Shown piece after piece: positions 8,724 to 16,721 of a stretch of DNA of 56,381 nt. The notes under the pieces are model-generated. The model did not search any database. It was not told the DNA's origin and saw only the letters and a list, made by a program, of their open reading frames with translations. The stretch is from an uncultured Chloroflexota bacterium (lineage in GTDB: Bacteria > Chloroflexota > Anaerolineae > Aggregatilineales > Phototrophicaceae), in NCBI GenBank assembly GCA_903864435.1, contig CAIPFY010000254.1:1-56381 (forward strand), in the 5' to 3' direction. Each line of letters opens with the position of its first letter. Position 1 is the stretch's first letter. A program made the position numbers and the translations under genes.

Positions 8724-9680
8724 TCACCCCAAATTGCGCTGGCGATACCACGACCAAGTGTGCTGCAACCCTTCACCAATCGAGGTTTTAGGGTTGAACC
8801 CGAGGAGTTCACGAGCGCGTGTATTATCACAATAGGTGATAAAAGGCTCACTTGTTGGTGCAGCCACATCCACACGTATCGCCTTCTTCCCGATCAAATC
8901 CTCGTATATTTCGATGAACTCTAATAGGGTGATCGGGCTACCATAGCCGAGGTTGATAATCTTGAATCCCAAAGGGCGGGCGCTGGCGATGACGATTCCA
9001 TCCACAATATCATCAATGTATGTCCAATCGCGCTTGAGGACTCCACCACCGAATAACTGCACCGGTTTCTCATTCAGAATAGCGTCAATAACGCGCATCG
9101 GCATCATATCGGGTCGTCCATGCGGGCCATAGACGTTGAAAAATCGGAGTGCCGTGACATTCAGGCCAAAGAGATGATGATAAGTAGAAGCAAACAATTC
9201 AGCAGCTCGTTTAGAAGCCGGATAAGGCGCTAACGGCGCTATCGCCGCATCATCCTCGCGGAAGGGTATCTGTGACGTATTCCCATAAACCGAGGAAGTC
9301 GAACCGAGAATAAACGTCTCTACGCCATAGCGTCTAGCAATATCCAACAATCCGATTGTCCCACTGACATTTACATCACTGTATTGCCGCCCCTGTTCGA
9401 TTGAGAACCGCACATTCGTCATGGCAGCCAGATGCGCCACACGCTCAATCTTGTTCGTGCGAAACAAATTCTCGACAAACGCCTCATCCCGAATATCGCC
9501 TTCCAGAACAATGCATTGACCACCAAGTGCCTGCACAGAAGCGATATTGGCACGCTTAATCGCTGGATCATAGTAGTCATTGAAGTTATCGAGGACGATG
9601 ACTGGTTGCCCTTCCTGAACCATCCGGCAGGCAAGTCGGCTGCCAATGAAACCAGCACCACCCGTTATCAAAATCGCCAT
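8724..9680 (-). CDS. NAD-dependent UDP-sugar epimerase (GalE / UDP-glucuronate 4-epimerase-like)
   Basis: About 318 residues from ATG 9680; an in-frame GTG at 9692 would add four residues. It has GGAGFIGS near the N-terminus, LDNFNDYYDP (the NAD-ribose loop characteristic of UDP-glucuronate 4-epimerases), HLAAMTNVRFS, a catalytic Ser in GSTSSVYG, YPASK as the Tyr/Lys pair, and FNVYGPHGRPDM plus DWTYIDDIV in the C-terminal substrate domain. The FNVYGP and YIDDIV motifs place it among nucleotide-sugar 4-epimerases. With the adjacent GT4 gene it probably supplies surface polysaccharide. Confidence 0.88.
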   Translation of the reverse strand: MAILITGGAGFIGSRLACRMVQEGQPVIVLDNFNDYYDPAIKRANIASVQALGGQCIVLEGDIRDEAFVENLFRTNKIERVAHLAAMTNVRFSIEQGRQYSDVNVSGTIGLLDIARRYGVETFILGSTSSVYGNTSQIPFREDDAAIAPLAPYPASKRAAELFASTYHHLFGLNVTALRFFNVYGPHGRPDMMPMRVIDAILNEKPVQLFGGGVLKRDWTYIDDIVDGIVIASARPLGFKIINLGYGSPITLLEFIEIYEDLIGKKAIRVDVAAPTSEPFITYCDNTRARELLGFNPKTSIGEGLQHTWSWYRQRNLG

Positions 9681-9859
9681 GCTTGCTCGCACTTCTAGTT
9701 ATTCATCAGTTGCAAGAATTATATCGTTGAAAAACGAATAGATAAGGGAAGAGATATACAGGGAGCAGATGAAAAACAAACTACTCGACTACGAATACCC
9801 TCCGCAGACGATATACCACAAACCTGTTGTGTGACCAACACCGCTTAGAACAACGCCGA

Positions 9860-10999
9860 TTATCGCCTCATAACCTGTTCAAGCACAGCCATCGTCCCAT
9901 GCACCATTGACTGGAATGTGAAGCGATCCATTCCCATCGAACTTTGTGCCGCCAACTTTTCGCGCTGACCGGGAGCGAAGGCATCCCTTAACGCACAAGA
10001 CAAAGCATCCACATCCACATACGGAACTAACAACCCGTTACCCCCATGCTGAACCACTTCCGGGTTGCCGCCTTTATCGCTGGCAATCACTGGTGTACCC
10101 TCGCGTAATGCTTCCAACAGTGTATGTGAAAGCCCCTCATAGCCCGAATACAGCGCCAGATAATCCACCGCACGCAAATAAAGCGGCATTCGTTCGTGCG
10201 GAACACTGCCTAAGAAATCCACACGATCAGCCACACCCAGTTCCGATGCCAGCGCCCGTAGCGCCGGGAGCATTTCGCCATTACCAGCCACCAGCAGGCG
10301 CACATTCGGCACTGCTCGTAATGCCGGGATCAAATACTGCACACCTTTCCAAGCGGTCAACCGTGCAGCGGTGAGCAGCAGCGGGACATCCTGCGGCAAG
10401 CCCAACACAGTGCGCGATTGAGCTAACGTGATAGATACCGTATCATCATGCGGCGGAAGCGCGTTGTAGACAACATGCACCTTTTCAGGCGATGCGCCCC
10501 ACCCGACAACCATTTGTTTCAAATACAAGCTCGGCACGATCACGGCATCCATTGATTTCGCCTCGCGTGATCGTGCCGATTTATCCATCTCAATCATTGG
10601 ATGATTGAAACGCTGCACTTGAAAAGCATCTATATCCTGTTTAGGGGAAACCCAATTCTTGCGAACAGCACGCTCCCATGCGGTATCCCCCACGATCTTC
10701 ATCACACGCGGCGCGTGCCGCCCACCCCAAACAGGAAGACCCGGCCCCATGATGTAAATCAGTTCAGCCCAACCCAACAGGGGGCGGGAAGCACGAGCGT
10801 AATCCCAATAGCGCAACGGCAAGGCGCGGCGCGGAATACGGGTAAGCGAATGCCCATAACCGTCCAGCGCACCGTCGCCAAAAGTAAGCACACGAACATC
10901 CCAACCGCGTGACAAAAAAACAGGCAATATCTCTCGCAAATAGGTGGCAGGCCCGCCAACTTCTGGATGAAAAATACCTGTAGGAACGAAAATCTTCAA
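9860..10999 (-). CDS. Glycosyltransferase family 4 (GT-B fold)
   Basis: 379 residues. The N-terminal acceptor domain begins IFVPTGIFHPEVGGPATYL. The C-terminal donor domain starts near LLLTAARLTAWKGVQYLI and includes VRLLVAGNGEM, DFLGSVPHERM and EALREGTPVIASDKGGNPE with the E-x7-E type donor-binding pair. It probably transfers a hexose from a nucleotide sugar to a lipid-linked or protein glycan on the cytoplasmic side. It lies 167 bp from the epimerase gene, same strand. Confidence 0.9.
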   Translation of the reverse strand: MKIFVPTGIFHPEVGGPATYLREILPVFLSRGWDVRVLTFGDGALDGYGHSLTRIPRRALPLRYWDYARASRPLLGWAELIYIMGPGLPVWGGRHAPRVMKIVGDTAWERAVRKNWVSPKQDIDAFQVQRFNHPMIEMDKSARSREAKSMDAVIVPSLYLKQMVVGWGASPEKVHVVYNALPPHDDTVSITLAQSRTVLGLPQDVPLLLTAARLTAWKGVQYLIPALRAVPNVRLLVAGNGEMLPALRALASELGVADRVDFLGSVPHERMPLYLRAVDYLALYSGYEGLSHTLLEALREGTPVIASDKGGNPEVVQHGGNGLLVPYVDVDALSCALRDAFAPGQREKLAAQSSMGMDRFTFQSMVHGTMAVLEQVMRR

Positions 11000-11008
11000 G
11001 TTGAACCC

Positions 11009-11416
11009 TTAACGAGGCTGCGTTTGCCGGACATAGTTGCTCACACGGTTTTCGGTAATCCAGTTTTGAGCCTGTTCAACCTTCTCGACAAATTGGAATG
11101 GGAACGGCAGCGAAGCGGTGAACAGGTTGAAGGCATATAAGATGCTATGCAACACAATGCTCTGGGTGGCAATCAGTACCATTATCGTATTCGGGTGATA
11201 ATAGTCCAGTGCGCTCTTTAAGCCAGTGTTGAACGCGCCCGGTAGCCACACCGCATGACGGTGTTCCACCACCATGTACACCTGCAAGCCGCGAGTCTCG
11301 ATCATCGTCCGGCTTTCGCAGGCACGCTCCAACACTTCACCCCACGTCCAGCGTCCTTCTAATGTCCAGTGCAACGTATCGCCTTCAACTTCGTCCCAGC
11401 CAATTTGGATGCTCAC
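11009..11416 (-). CDS. SpoIIAA/STAS-like small protein
   Basis: 135 residues. The N-terminal beta strands (IQIGWDEVEGDTLHWTLEG), the helix WGEVLERACESRTMIETRG and the strand QVYMVVEHRHAVWLPGAF resemble the SpoIIAA-like (STAS) fold used as a lipid-binding or phosphorelay module. No phosphorylatable Ser motif was identified. The stop lies 9 bp from the downstream glycosyltransferase start, so the two are probably co-transcribed; ychF ends nothing here but begins the same minus-strand run upstream. Confidence 0.65.
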   Translation of the reverse strand: MSIQIGWDEVEGDTLHWTLEGRWTWGEVLERACESRTMIETRGLQVYMVVEHRHAVWLPGAFNTGLKSALDYYHPNTIMVLIATQSIVLHSILYAFNLFTASLPFPFQFVEKVEQAQNWITENRVSNYVRQTQPR

Positions 11417-11431
11417 CGAATATACCTATCC

Positions 11432-12511
11432 TCAAGCATTATGTCTGATATGAACGATGTCGCCATCTTTCACGACGTATTCGCGACCCTCCAACCGCAT
11501 CTTGCCCGTCGCCTTCATAGCGGCTTCACTACCCGCCGCAATTAAATCCTCGTATTTCATCACTTCGGCGCGGATGAACCCCTTTTGCAAATCGGAGTGA
11601 ATCGCACCCGCTGCTTCCGGCGCGGTGGCGCCAATATGGACGCTCCATGCGCGTACTTCGTCCTCGCCCACCGTGAAGAACGACTGGATCGCCAGCAGTT
11701 CGTAAGACAGGCGGATCACCTTCGCGGCGCTCAGTTCGGTGATGTTGTATTCCTGCATGAACATCCCGGCATCCTCGGCGCTCAACTGCGCCAGTTCCGC
11801 TTCGATCTTGCCCTGCAGGCCCACCACACGGCTACCGGCGCGGGTATAGTTCATCTGCTTGGCGAGGTCGCCAGCCACATCGCCCTGATTGACCACTACC
11901 AGCACCGGCTTGAGCGTCAGGAAGCCGTAGCCACGAATGGACTTTTCCTGATCCGGCGCGATTTCCAGTTCCAGCAGCGGCTTCTCGGATTCCAACTGCA
12001 CCTTAAAACGCTCCATCAATTCCAGTTCCACCGGCACGGCCTTATCCACCGCTTTGCCGCGAATCCGCATGTCGCTCTGGAGCTTTTCCAGACGCTTCTC
12101 GACCATGACCAGATCGGCAAGGATGAACTCGCCATCCAGCGTTTCCACATCGCGCTGCGGGTTTACATCGCCATAGGGATGCGGCACGGTATCGTCCTGA
12201 AAGGCGCGTACCACATGCACAAACCCGTCTACCTGACCCAACTCGTTACGGAACTGCCCTTTCAGGCCGCCATCGCTGATGCCTTTTTCCAGCCCGCCGA
12301 TGTCGGCATAGGTCACGGTGGCATAAGCGGTTTTGCGCGGTTTATACATGGCGATCAACTTTTCGACCCGCGCATCGGGTACGTTCACAACTGCGGTATG
12401 CACTTCAAACTGCCCGCTAGTCGCTGCACCCGTTGCCAGATTTTGACCGGTGAGCGCATTAAAGATGGTAGTCTTGCCACTGTTAGGAAGACCAATAATA
12501 CCAAGCCGCAT
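11432..12511 (-). CDS. ychF: Redox-regulated OBG-family ATPase YchF
   Basis: 359 residues, matching the usual length of about 363. It has a P-loop GLPNSGKTTIFNAL at 7-20, a G2/G3 region YADIGGLEKG, the YchF hallmark GQFRNELGQVDGFVHVVRAF, a nucleotide-specificity motif VNQGD that deviates from the GTPase NKxD, a coiled-coil middle region, and a C-terminal TGS domain (TVGEDEVRAWSVHIG through DGDIVHIRHN). YchF binds ATP and associates with ribosomes and stress responses. The upstream gap carries two tandem GGAAATTCC repeats. Confidence 0.95.
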   Translation of the reverse strand: MRLGIIGLPNSGKTTIFNALTGQNLATGAATSGQFEVHTAVVNVPDARVEKLIAMYKPRKTAYATVTYADIGGLEKGISDGGLKGQFRNELGQVDGFVHVVRAFQDDTVPHPYGDVNPQRDVETLDGEFILADLVMVEKRLEKLQSDMRIRGKAVDKAVPVELELMERFKVQLESEKPLLELEIAPDQEKSIRGYGFLTLKPVLVVVNQGDVAGDLAKQMNYTRAGSRVVGLQGKIEAELAQLSAEDAGMFMQEYNITELSAAKVIRLSYELLAIQSFFTVGEDEVRAWSVHIGATAPEAAGAIHSDLQKGFIRAEVMKYEDLIAAGSEAAMKATGKMRLEGREYVVKDGDIVHIRHNA

Positions 12512-12633
12512 GGATGCCTCGATTAACTAGAAACGGATAAGGGATGAATGAGAATACAGGTGAGTATAGATGACTCGCCCTGCTTGGAACAAGGAAAAGT
12601 TTGGAATTCTTTGTGAAAAACCACATTTTTCCG

Positions 12634-12652
12634 GGAAATTCCAGGAAATTCC
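12634..12652 (-). promoter_or_regulatory. Tandem GGAAATTCC direct repeat upstream of ychF
   Basis: Two identical nonamers, GGAAATTCC at 12634-12642 and 12644-12652, are spaced by exactly 10 bp (one helical turn). They lie in the 149-bp gap between the DUF1028 stop and the ychF start, about 125 bp upstream of ychF. The spacing resembles an operator, but no matching regulator is known here. Confidence 0.25.
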
Positions 12653-12660
12653 GGGTATTT

Positions 12661-13596
12661 TCACCCGATTGCGGTGATGAGCGCCTCCGCGATGCCCGCA
12701 CGCTCCACCAACCCGCAGGCTTGCAAGCGCCGCAGCAGGTCAATCCACTCGGCACGGCGCGAATCGCCTTCCAGAACCGGACGCAGGATGGCGGCGGCGG
12801 TGGCGACATCCCCCACCTTGTCCGCCAGCGTGACCGCTTGCCAGAAGGGGAGTTCCTCTTGATCGGGCGAAGCCGTCCGCGCCCGCTGCCAGCACTCCAG
12901 CGCGGCGGGAAGGTCGCCCTTTTCCAGCGCCTCGTGGCCGGCGGCATCCAGAAACTGCGCGGCACGAATCGCCACCAACCGCGCCAGTTCGCGCAGCGGT
13001 TCGGCGTGTTCATCCACCCGCAGGTCATAGCGATAGTGCCACGACAGCGTATCCGCGCCACCCGGCACCACCACCAGCGCGGCGGACTGCATCCCGCGAA
13101 TATCGCCATCCTCGCCCTGCGCGGCTTGCAGCGCCGCCAGCATCCGCGCCGCCAGATCGCCCGCAGTGGACTCGTAGGCTTTCGCCATCGCCGCCGGGAC
13201 GGTGTTGCGGGTCATCATGTTGGCCTGCACGGTGTAGCCTTCGCCCACCTGATGACCGGCATGGGCGATGCAGCCCTCGCCCGTCCATGCGGCGGCACGC
13301 CCTTGCGCGTCCACCACGCCCAGTTGACGGCGGTTTGCGCCTTCGTCAGTGGCGACCAGACCGGCCACCACGCGCTCGGCGGAAATACCCTGCGCCAGCA
13401 TTTCCAGCCCCATCGGCCCGAACTTGAAGTTCGCCAACGACTGGGACGCCAGCGCGCCCACGTTGGGCAGCAGCGCCGGAACCCGCGCCCCCACGCAAAT
13501 CTGATGCGTTTGCACCGCCACGCCCAACTCCCCCGTTTGGGGGTCACGCGCCACAATGCTGTAGGTGCTGAATAGTTCAGTCCAACGGAATGCCAT
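12661..13596 (-). CDS. DUF1028 family protein
   Basis: 311 residues from ATG 13596, chosen because GAGGTG lies 5 bases upstream; the longer frame to 13629 has no such site. It begins FSTYSIVARDPQTGELGVAV, then VGARVPALLPNVGALASQ, and GQGRAAAWTGEGC-like and GHQVGEGYTVQANMM motifs typical of DUF1028, an Ntn-hydrolase-like family. Residues 230-300 add a TPR-like helical region (AAGHEALEKGDLPAALECWQ). The biochemical role of the family is not settled. It is the most upstream gene of this minus-strand run. Confidence 0.85.
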   Translation of the reverse strand: MAFRWTELFSTYSIVARDPQTGELGVAVQTHQICVGARVPALLPNVGALASQSLANFKFGPMGLEMLAQGISAERVVAGLVATDEGANRRQLGVVDAQGRAAAWTGEGCIAHAGHQVGEGYTVQANMMTRNTVPAAMAKAYESTAGDLAARMLAALQAAQGEDGDIRGMQSAALVVVPGGADTLSWHYRYDLRVDEHAEPLRELARLVAIRAAQFLDAAGHEALEKGDLPAALECWQRARTASPDQEELPFWQAVTLADKVGDVATAAAILRPVLEGDSRRAEWIDLLRRLQACGLVERAGIAEALITAIG

Positions 13597-13996
13597 GCCA
13601 CACCTCATAGAGAATCCGATGCGACGCAATCATACACCACACTGTCGCATCCGACACCCCGGATCATCATTCAGCCGCCAGCGCCCAAAAACGTAAAAAT
13701 TTGCCGTTTTTGAGCCTTAATATTACATATCAGTTTATTTTTAGTTTTTTTATGGTTAAAAAGACCCCAAAAAACCCTCTGAAAAAACCAGAAAGACTGG
13801 CTTTTCTTTCCGGGGGTTAGGCGTTATAGTCCGCAATACGTTTTTTGACCTCCAAAAACACAGCACACTTAGGAAGCCATTTTCCCAACCGCAGCACGGG
13901 TTTCGCACCCGGCGGGCAGGTGCAACGCAGATGGAGACAAAATCCGTAACATTAATTGTTCGCAGAAACGTAAGGTTATCAAAAAGGAGACACTCG
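13597..13996. other. 400-bp AT-rich intergenic region upstream of the collar-domain genes
   Basis: This holds no convincing gene. It is AT-rich between 13680 and 13800, with a weak stem-loop CCAG-AAAGA-CTGG (13788-13800) flanked by A and T runs, which could terminate transcription. The leader contains a small hairpin CGGGT-TTCGC-ACCCG (13897-13911), about 85 bases before ATG 13997. No riboswitch class was recognised. Confidence 0.4.
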
Positions 13997-14251
13997 ATGG
14001 ATGCCACAATTGGCGAGATTCGCCTGTTTGCAGGCGACTATGCCCCGAAAGGCTGGCTGTTCTGCAACGGACAAGTGCTGGAGATTGGAAGGTATTACGC
14101 ACTATACATGTTTATCGGTGCCAATTATGGTGGCGATGGCTCAACCACATTCGCGCTGCCTTCGATGGCCCCGCTGAAGGAAGCCGATGGCGGCACAACA
14201 CCTATCCAGTACATGATTGCCACTGAAGGCTATTACCCCGAACGCCCCTAA
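13997..14251 (+). CDS. Minimal phage-tail-collar-domain protein, copy 1
   Basis: 84 residues from ATG 13997, supported by AAAAAGGAGA 6 bases upstream; an in-frame upstream extension has no ribosome site. The whole protein is one tail-collar (MdpB/microcystin-dependent-type) module: IGEIRLFAGDYAPKGWLFCN at the start, an ALYMFIGANYGGDGSTTFALP core and a YMIATEGYYP end. The usual bacterial family members are about 170-200 residues, so this is a half-length form. No tail or baseplate genes are nearby, so a phage origin is only ancestral. First of three tandem paralogues. Confidence 0.85.
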   Translation: MDATIGEIRLFAGDYAPKGWLFCNGQVLEIGRYYALYMFIGANYGGDGSTTFALPSMAPLKEADGGTTPIQYMIATEGYYPERP

Positions 14252-14487
14252 AGCAGGTCGAGAGCAATCGTTTCAGGGCGGGAGTGACCATCGGGGCGAT
14301 TCCGCGCCTGAAAACGAAGGCATTCGTCACAGGGGAAACGGGCAGCATGGGCGGACTGGAATGGTTCACGGGCATTCCAGATCAACAGCGCAATTTCAGA
14401 GCTAGAGTGGATCAGGTTGAGAGGCGCAAAGCCCAACCGTTATCCACGCTTTTATTCGTTCGACACTCATAAAGGAGATCAAACAAC

Positions 14488-14757
14488 ATGGACTATGGAA
14501 TGATTGGCGAAATCCGGCTTTTTGTGGGGAAATGGGCACCCATAGGATGGTTGTTCTGCGAAGGGCAACAAATACCCCAAAGACAGTATTCTGCGTTGTG
14601 GAGCGTCATCGCTTATCAGTATGGCGGCAGTGGGGAGATTTTCCATCTGCCGAATCTGGCGCCGCTGAAGGAAACGGCTTCCGGTCATGAGGGTGACGCT
14701 GTATCCACAGTACGCTACGTGATCTGCCATGAAGGCCTCTATCCAAGCCGTCCCTAA
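14488..14757 (+). CDS. Minimal phage-tail-collar-domain protein, copy 2
   Basis: 89 residues, with AAAGGAG about 10 bases before ATG 14488. It shares the module pattern with copy 1: MIGEIRLFVGKWAPIGWLFC, EGQQIPQRQYSALWSVIAYQ, YGGSGEIFHLPNLAPLKE and YVICHEGLYPSRP. The 236-bp gap before it holds no plausible gene but includes an imperfect stem-loop near 14268-14318 (TTTCAGG / CCTGAAA). Each copy having its own strong ribosome site suggests separate, stoichiometric expression. The function is unknown; trimeric assembly, as in other collar domains, is inferred. Confidence 0.85.
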   Translation: MDYGMIGEIRLFVGKWAPIGWLFCEGQQIPQRQYSALWSVIAYQYGGSGEIFHLPNLAPLKETASGHEGDAVSTVRYVICHEGLYPSRP

Positions 14758-14826
14758 ATGTAATCTGGGCGCGGCTGACCGAACCTTTTCAAATCAACTA
14801 CTCAATAACAAGGAGAGCAAATCACT

Positions 14827-15105
14827 ATGATGATGGACGGCACAATCGGTGAAATCCGGCTTTTCGCGGGGGATTTTGCGCCCACAGGATGGATGTTCTG
14901 CGACGGGGCTGAGTTACGTATACGTCAATGTCAGGCCGTATTTTCGATTCTCGACATCCAGTATGGAAAGGAGTCCTCTTATAGCTACAACAGTATGACC
15001 TTCCATCTGCCGAATCTGGCACCCGCTGTGGAAAATGATGGTGGGAAGTTTCCCATCCGATACATCATCTGCATAGACGGAATGTATCCGAATCTAGATC
15101 GGTAA
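14827..15105 (+). CDS. Minimal phage-tail-collar-domain protein, copy 3
   Basis: 92 residues, preceded by AAGGAGAG 9 bases upstream of ATG 14827. The domain repeats the pattern GTIGEIRLFAGDFAPTGWMF, CDGAELRIRQCQAVFSILD, YGKESSYSYNSMTFHLPNLA and RYIICIDGMYP. It is closest to copy 2 in the FHLPNLAP segment. Divergence among the copies is concentrated in the middle loop, the part that varies in receptor-binding collar proteins. Confidence 0.85.
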   Translation: MMMDGTIGEIRLFAGDFAPTGWMFCDGAELRIRQCQAVFSILDIQYGKESSYSYNSMTFHLPNLAPAVENDGGKFPIRYIICIDGMYPNLDR

Positions 15106-15177
15106 ATTCCCCCGCTGCGGCAAAAACCTCACCCCCGTCCCCCTTACAAGGGTAGGTTTTTAGGAATCGAGGGTTCT

Positions 15178-15259
15178 TTCGTAGGGACACGGCTCGCGCC
15201 GTGTCCTGTTTTCCCCTTAAAAACCGCAGAGGACACGACATGCGTCGTTTCCCTACGAA
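15178..15259. repeat. 82-bp MITE-like element made of two hairpins inside an inverted repeat
   Basis: The ends TTCGTAGGGA-CACG and CGTT-TCCCTACGAA are inverted copies with few mismatches. Inside are GACACGGC-TCGC-GCCGTGTC (15186-15205, perfect 8-bp arms) and GGACACGAC-ATGC-GTCGTTTCC (15231-15252, one mismatch). It has no coding capacity. The form is that of a REP/BIME or miniature inverted-repeat element. Confidence 0.6.
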
Positions 15260-15276
15260 TGCCCGTCTTTGTCTGA

Positions 15277-15302
15277 TTCCCTTCGCCCTGAGGGAGAAGG
15301 TG
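15277..15302. repeat. Dispersed GC-rich hairpin repeat, copy A
   Basis: CCTTC-GCCCTGAGGGA-GAAGG forms a hairpin. The 20-mer at 15279-15298 recurs exactly at 28686-28705. The flanks (AACCTCACCCCCGTCC at 15127 and GGCGGGGGAAG at 15302) also match the other copies in style. Confidence 0.65.
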
Positions 15303-15359
15303 GCGGGGGAAGTTCTTACAAGGGTGGCGCTTTTCATCCCCCCGCTTCCCCAAATGTCC

Positions 15360-15365
15360 TACAAT
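15360..15365 (+). promoter_or_regulatory. Putative -10 box (TACAAT)
   Basis: TACAAT lies 39 bases before ATG 15404. It matches the -10 hexamer seen ahead of other genes in the window. No good -35 box is visible. Confidence 0.3.
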
Positions 15366-15403
15366 ATCCGTGAGGCAACAGACCACACGGGAGCAAAATA
15401 GCG

Positions 15404-15940
15404 ATGCGATCTAGCGTGGGCAGGGTATCCGAACTGCTTTTCGGGAGGCACCCGGAACGCTGCGATGTGCTGCTGATTCTGGCGACAGCCGTGTGCGGCG
15501 CGGCGCTGGTCATGCGGCAGGCGGGGGCGCTTGCGCCACTTCAGCAGATCATCCTGCTGGTGCTGGCGCTGGATGTGCTGGGGGGCATGGTCGCCAACCT
15601 GACCCGCGCCACCAACGACTGGTACGCCAGCCGTGCGCCTGCGCTGTCGTACCTATTTCTGGTCGTTCATGCCGCGCAGCCGCTTATCGCCGTCCTGTTC
15701 CTGAAAGCGGACGGCGCATTCTTCGCGTTCCTATACGGCTACAGCCTGATCGCCGGCAGCGTGGTCGTCGGACGGCGGCGCGTCCCCTCGCATCAGGTGC
15801 TGGCTGTCGCGCTGATGGCGTTCGGCATGGTCGGCTACAACGCATTCATCACGCCGCCGCCCTATCTGACGTGGTTCGGCTATGCCTACCTGTTCAAGCT
15901 GGTGTACGCCTTCGCCGTCAATCATTCAGGGAAAGCCTGA
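15404..15940 (+). CDS. Uncharacterised membrane protein
   Basis: 178 residues with about five TM helices (CDVLLILATAVCGAALVMR, QQIILLVLALDVLGGMVANL, ALSYLFLVVHAAQPLIAVLF, GAFFAFLYGYSLIAGSVVVG, QVLAVALMAFGMVGYNAFI). No catalytic motif was recognised. It is convergent with the nucleotidyltransferase gene, with only 2 bp between the stops. Confidence 0.7.
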   Translation: MRSSVGRVSELLFGRHPERCDVLLILATAVCGAALVMRQAGALAPLQQIILLVLALDVLGGMVANLTRATNDWYASRAPALSYLFLVVHAAQPLIAVLFLKADGAFFAFLYGYSLIAGSVVVGRRRVPSHQVLAVALMAFGMVGYNAFITPPPYLTWFGYAYLFKLVYAFAVNHSGKA

Positions 15941-15942
15941 GT

Positions 15943-16701
15943 TTATCGTCCAGCCACCGCCGCCCGCACGACTGCCACCGCAGGGGCGGGCAGCGGCGCG
16001 AGGTGTGCCTCCGCGAAGTCCAGCAGCGCGGCGGCGGCGGCCAGCGGTTCCAGCAGCAGCGCATGGTGCAGTTCCGGCGCAAGATCGGGGTAGCAGGCTT
16101 CCACGCGGCGGAACGGGTCGAGGTTGTCGGCACGGGGCTGTGGGCGGTCATGCGCCAGCACCCGCAGGATACCCGCAAAGGCAAAGTCCTTGATGAACCG
16201 CTGCCCGCTGAGGATTTCGCCGCGCCGCACCCGCCCGGAGCCGATCAGCAGCAGCGACAGGAACAGCCCCACTTCGCGCTCCCGGTCAAAACCCGTAGGC
16301 GCCGAGTCGCGGGCGATTTCCGCCAGCATCGCCTCCAAGCGACCATCCGGCGGCGCGAAGATCACGCGGTAATCGTTCAAACGGGCGCGGCGCGTTTCTT
16401 CCCAGTCGAACACCGCGAACTCGATCAAATGCCCGTCCGCGAACAGCACCTTAAAGCCGTGTTCGGTTTCACGCGGGGACAGAACAATCTGCGCGGCATC
16501 CGGCAGCCAGCGCAAATCGGCGCGGAAGGCTTCCTGCACCCCCGGTTGCGTGATGACGAAGAAATCATGATCTGACCACGCATCCGGCACACGCTCCACC
16601 TCGGCGCTGGAGCCGGCCATCACCAGCCCCAGCACACGCGGGTCACGCTCCAAATTGGTATGCAACCGCGCTGTCCATTCGCGGAAAGCAGCAAGTTCCA
16701 T
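15943..16701 (-). CDS. Nucleotidyltransferase-domain protein (AadE/ANT(6)-like)
   Basis: 252 residues. The pol-beta-type nucleotidyltransferase motif is present: VMAGSSAEVERVPDAWSDHD, with GSS followed by SDHD carrying the paired metal Asp residues, and a later acidic residue in LIEFAVFDWEE. The C-terminus is helical. The order resembles aminoglycoside 6-adenylyltransferases, but the substrate cannot be read. It follows the BMP transporter permease genes by 20 bp on the same strand and is probably the last gene of that operon. Confidence 0.75.
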   Translation of the reverse strand: MELAAFREWTARLHTNLERDPRVLGLVMAGSSAEVERVPDAWSDHDFFVITQPGVQEAFRADLRWLPDAAQIVLSPRETEHGFKVLFADGHLIEFAVFDWEETRRARLNDYRVIFAPPDGRLEAMLAEIARDSAPTGFDREREVGLFLSLLLIGSGRVRRGEILSGQRFIKDFAFAGILRVLAHDRPQPRADNLDPFRRVEACYPDLAPELHHALLLEPLAAAAALLDFAEAHLAPLPAPAVAVVRAAVAGR

Positions 16702-16721
16702 CGTGTTCGACCGTTCCTCAC

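Noticed and set aside
13880..13996. Riboswitch in the leader of the first collar gene
   Set aside because: A small hairpin and some GEMM-like words are present, but the conserved core of c-di-GMP riboswitches could not be aligned.
13756..14102. Minus-strand open frames in the AT-rich gap (77-83 residues)
   Set aside because: No ribosome site, no similarity pattern, and they overlap the start of the first collar-domain gene.
13997..15105. Prophage
   Set aside because: Only isolated collar-domain genes are present; no integrase, capsid, terminase, tail or lysis genes were seen.
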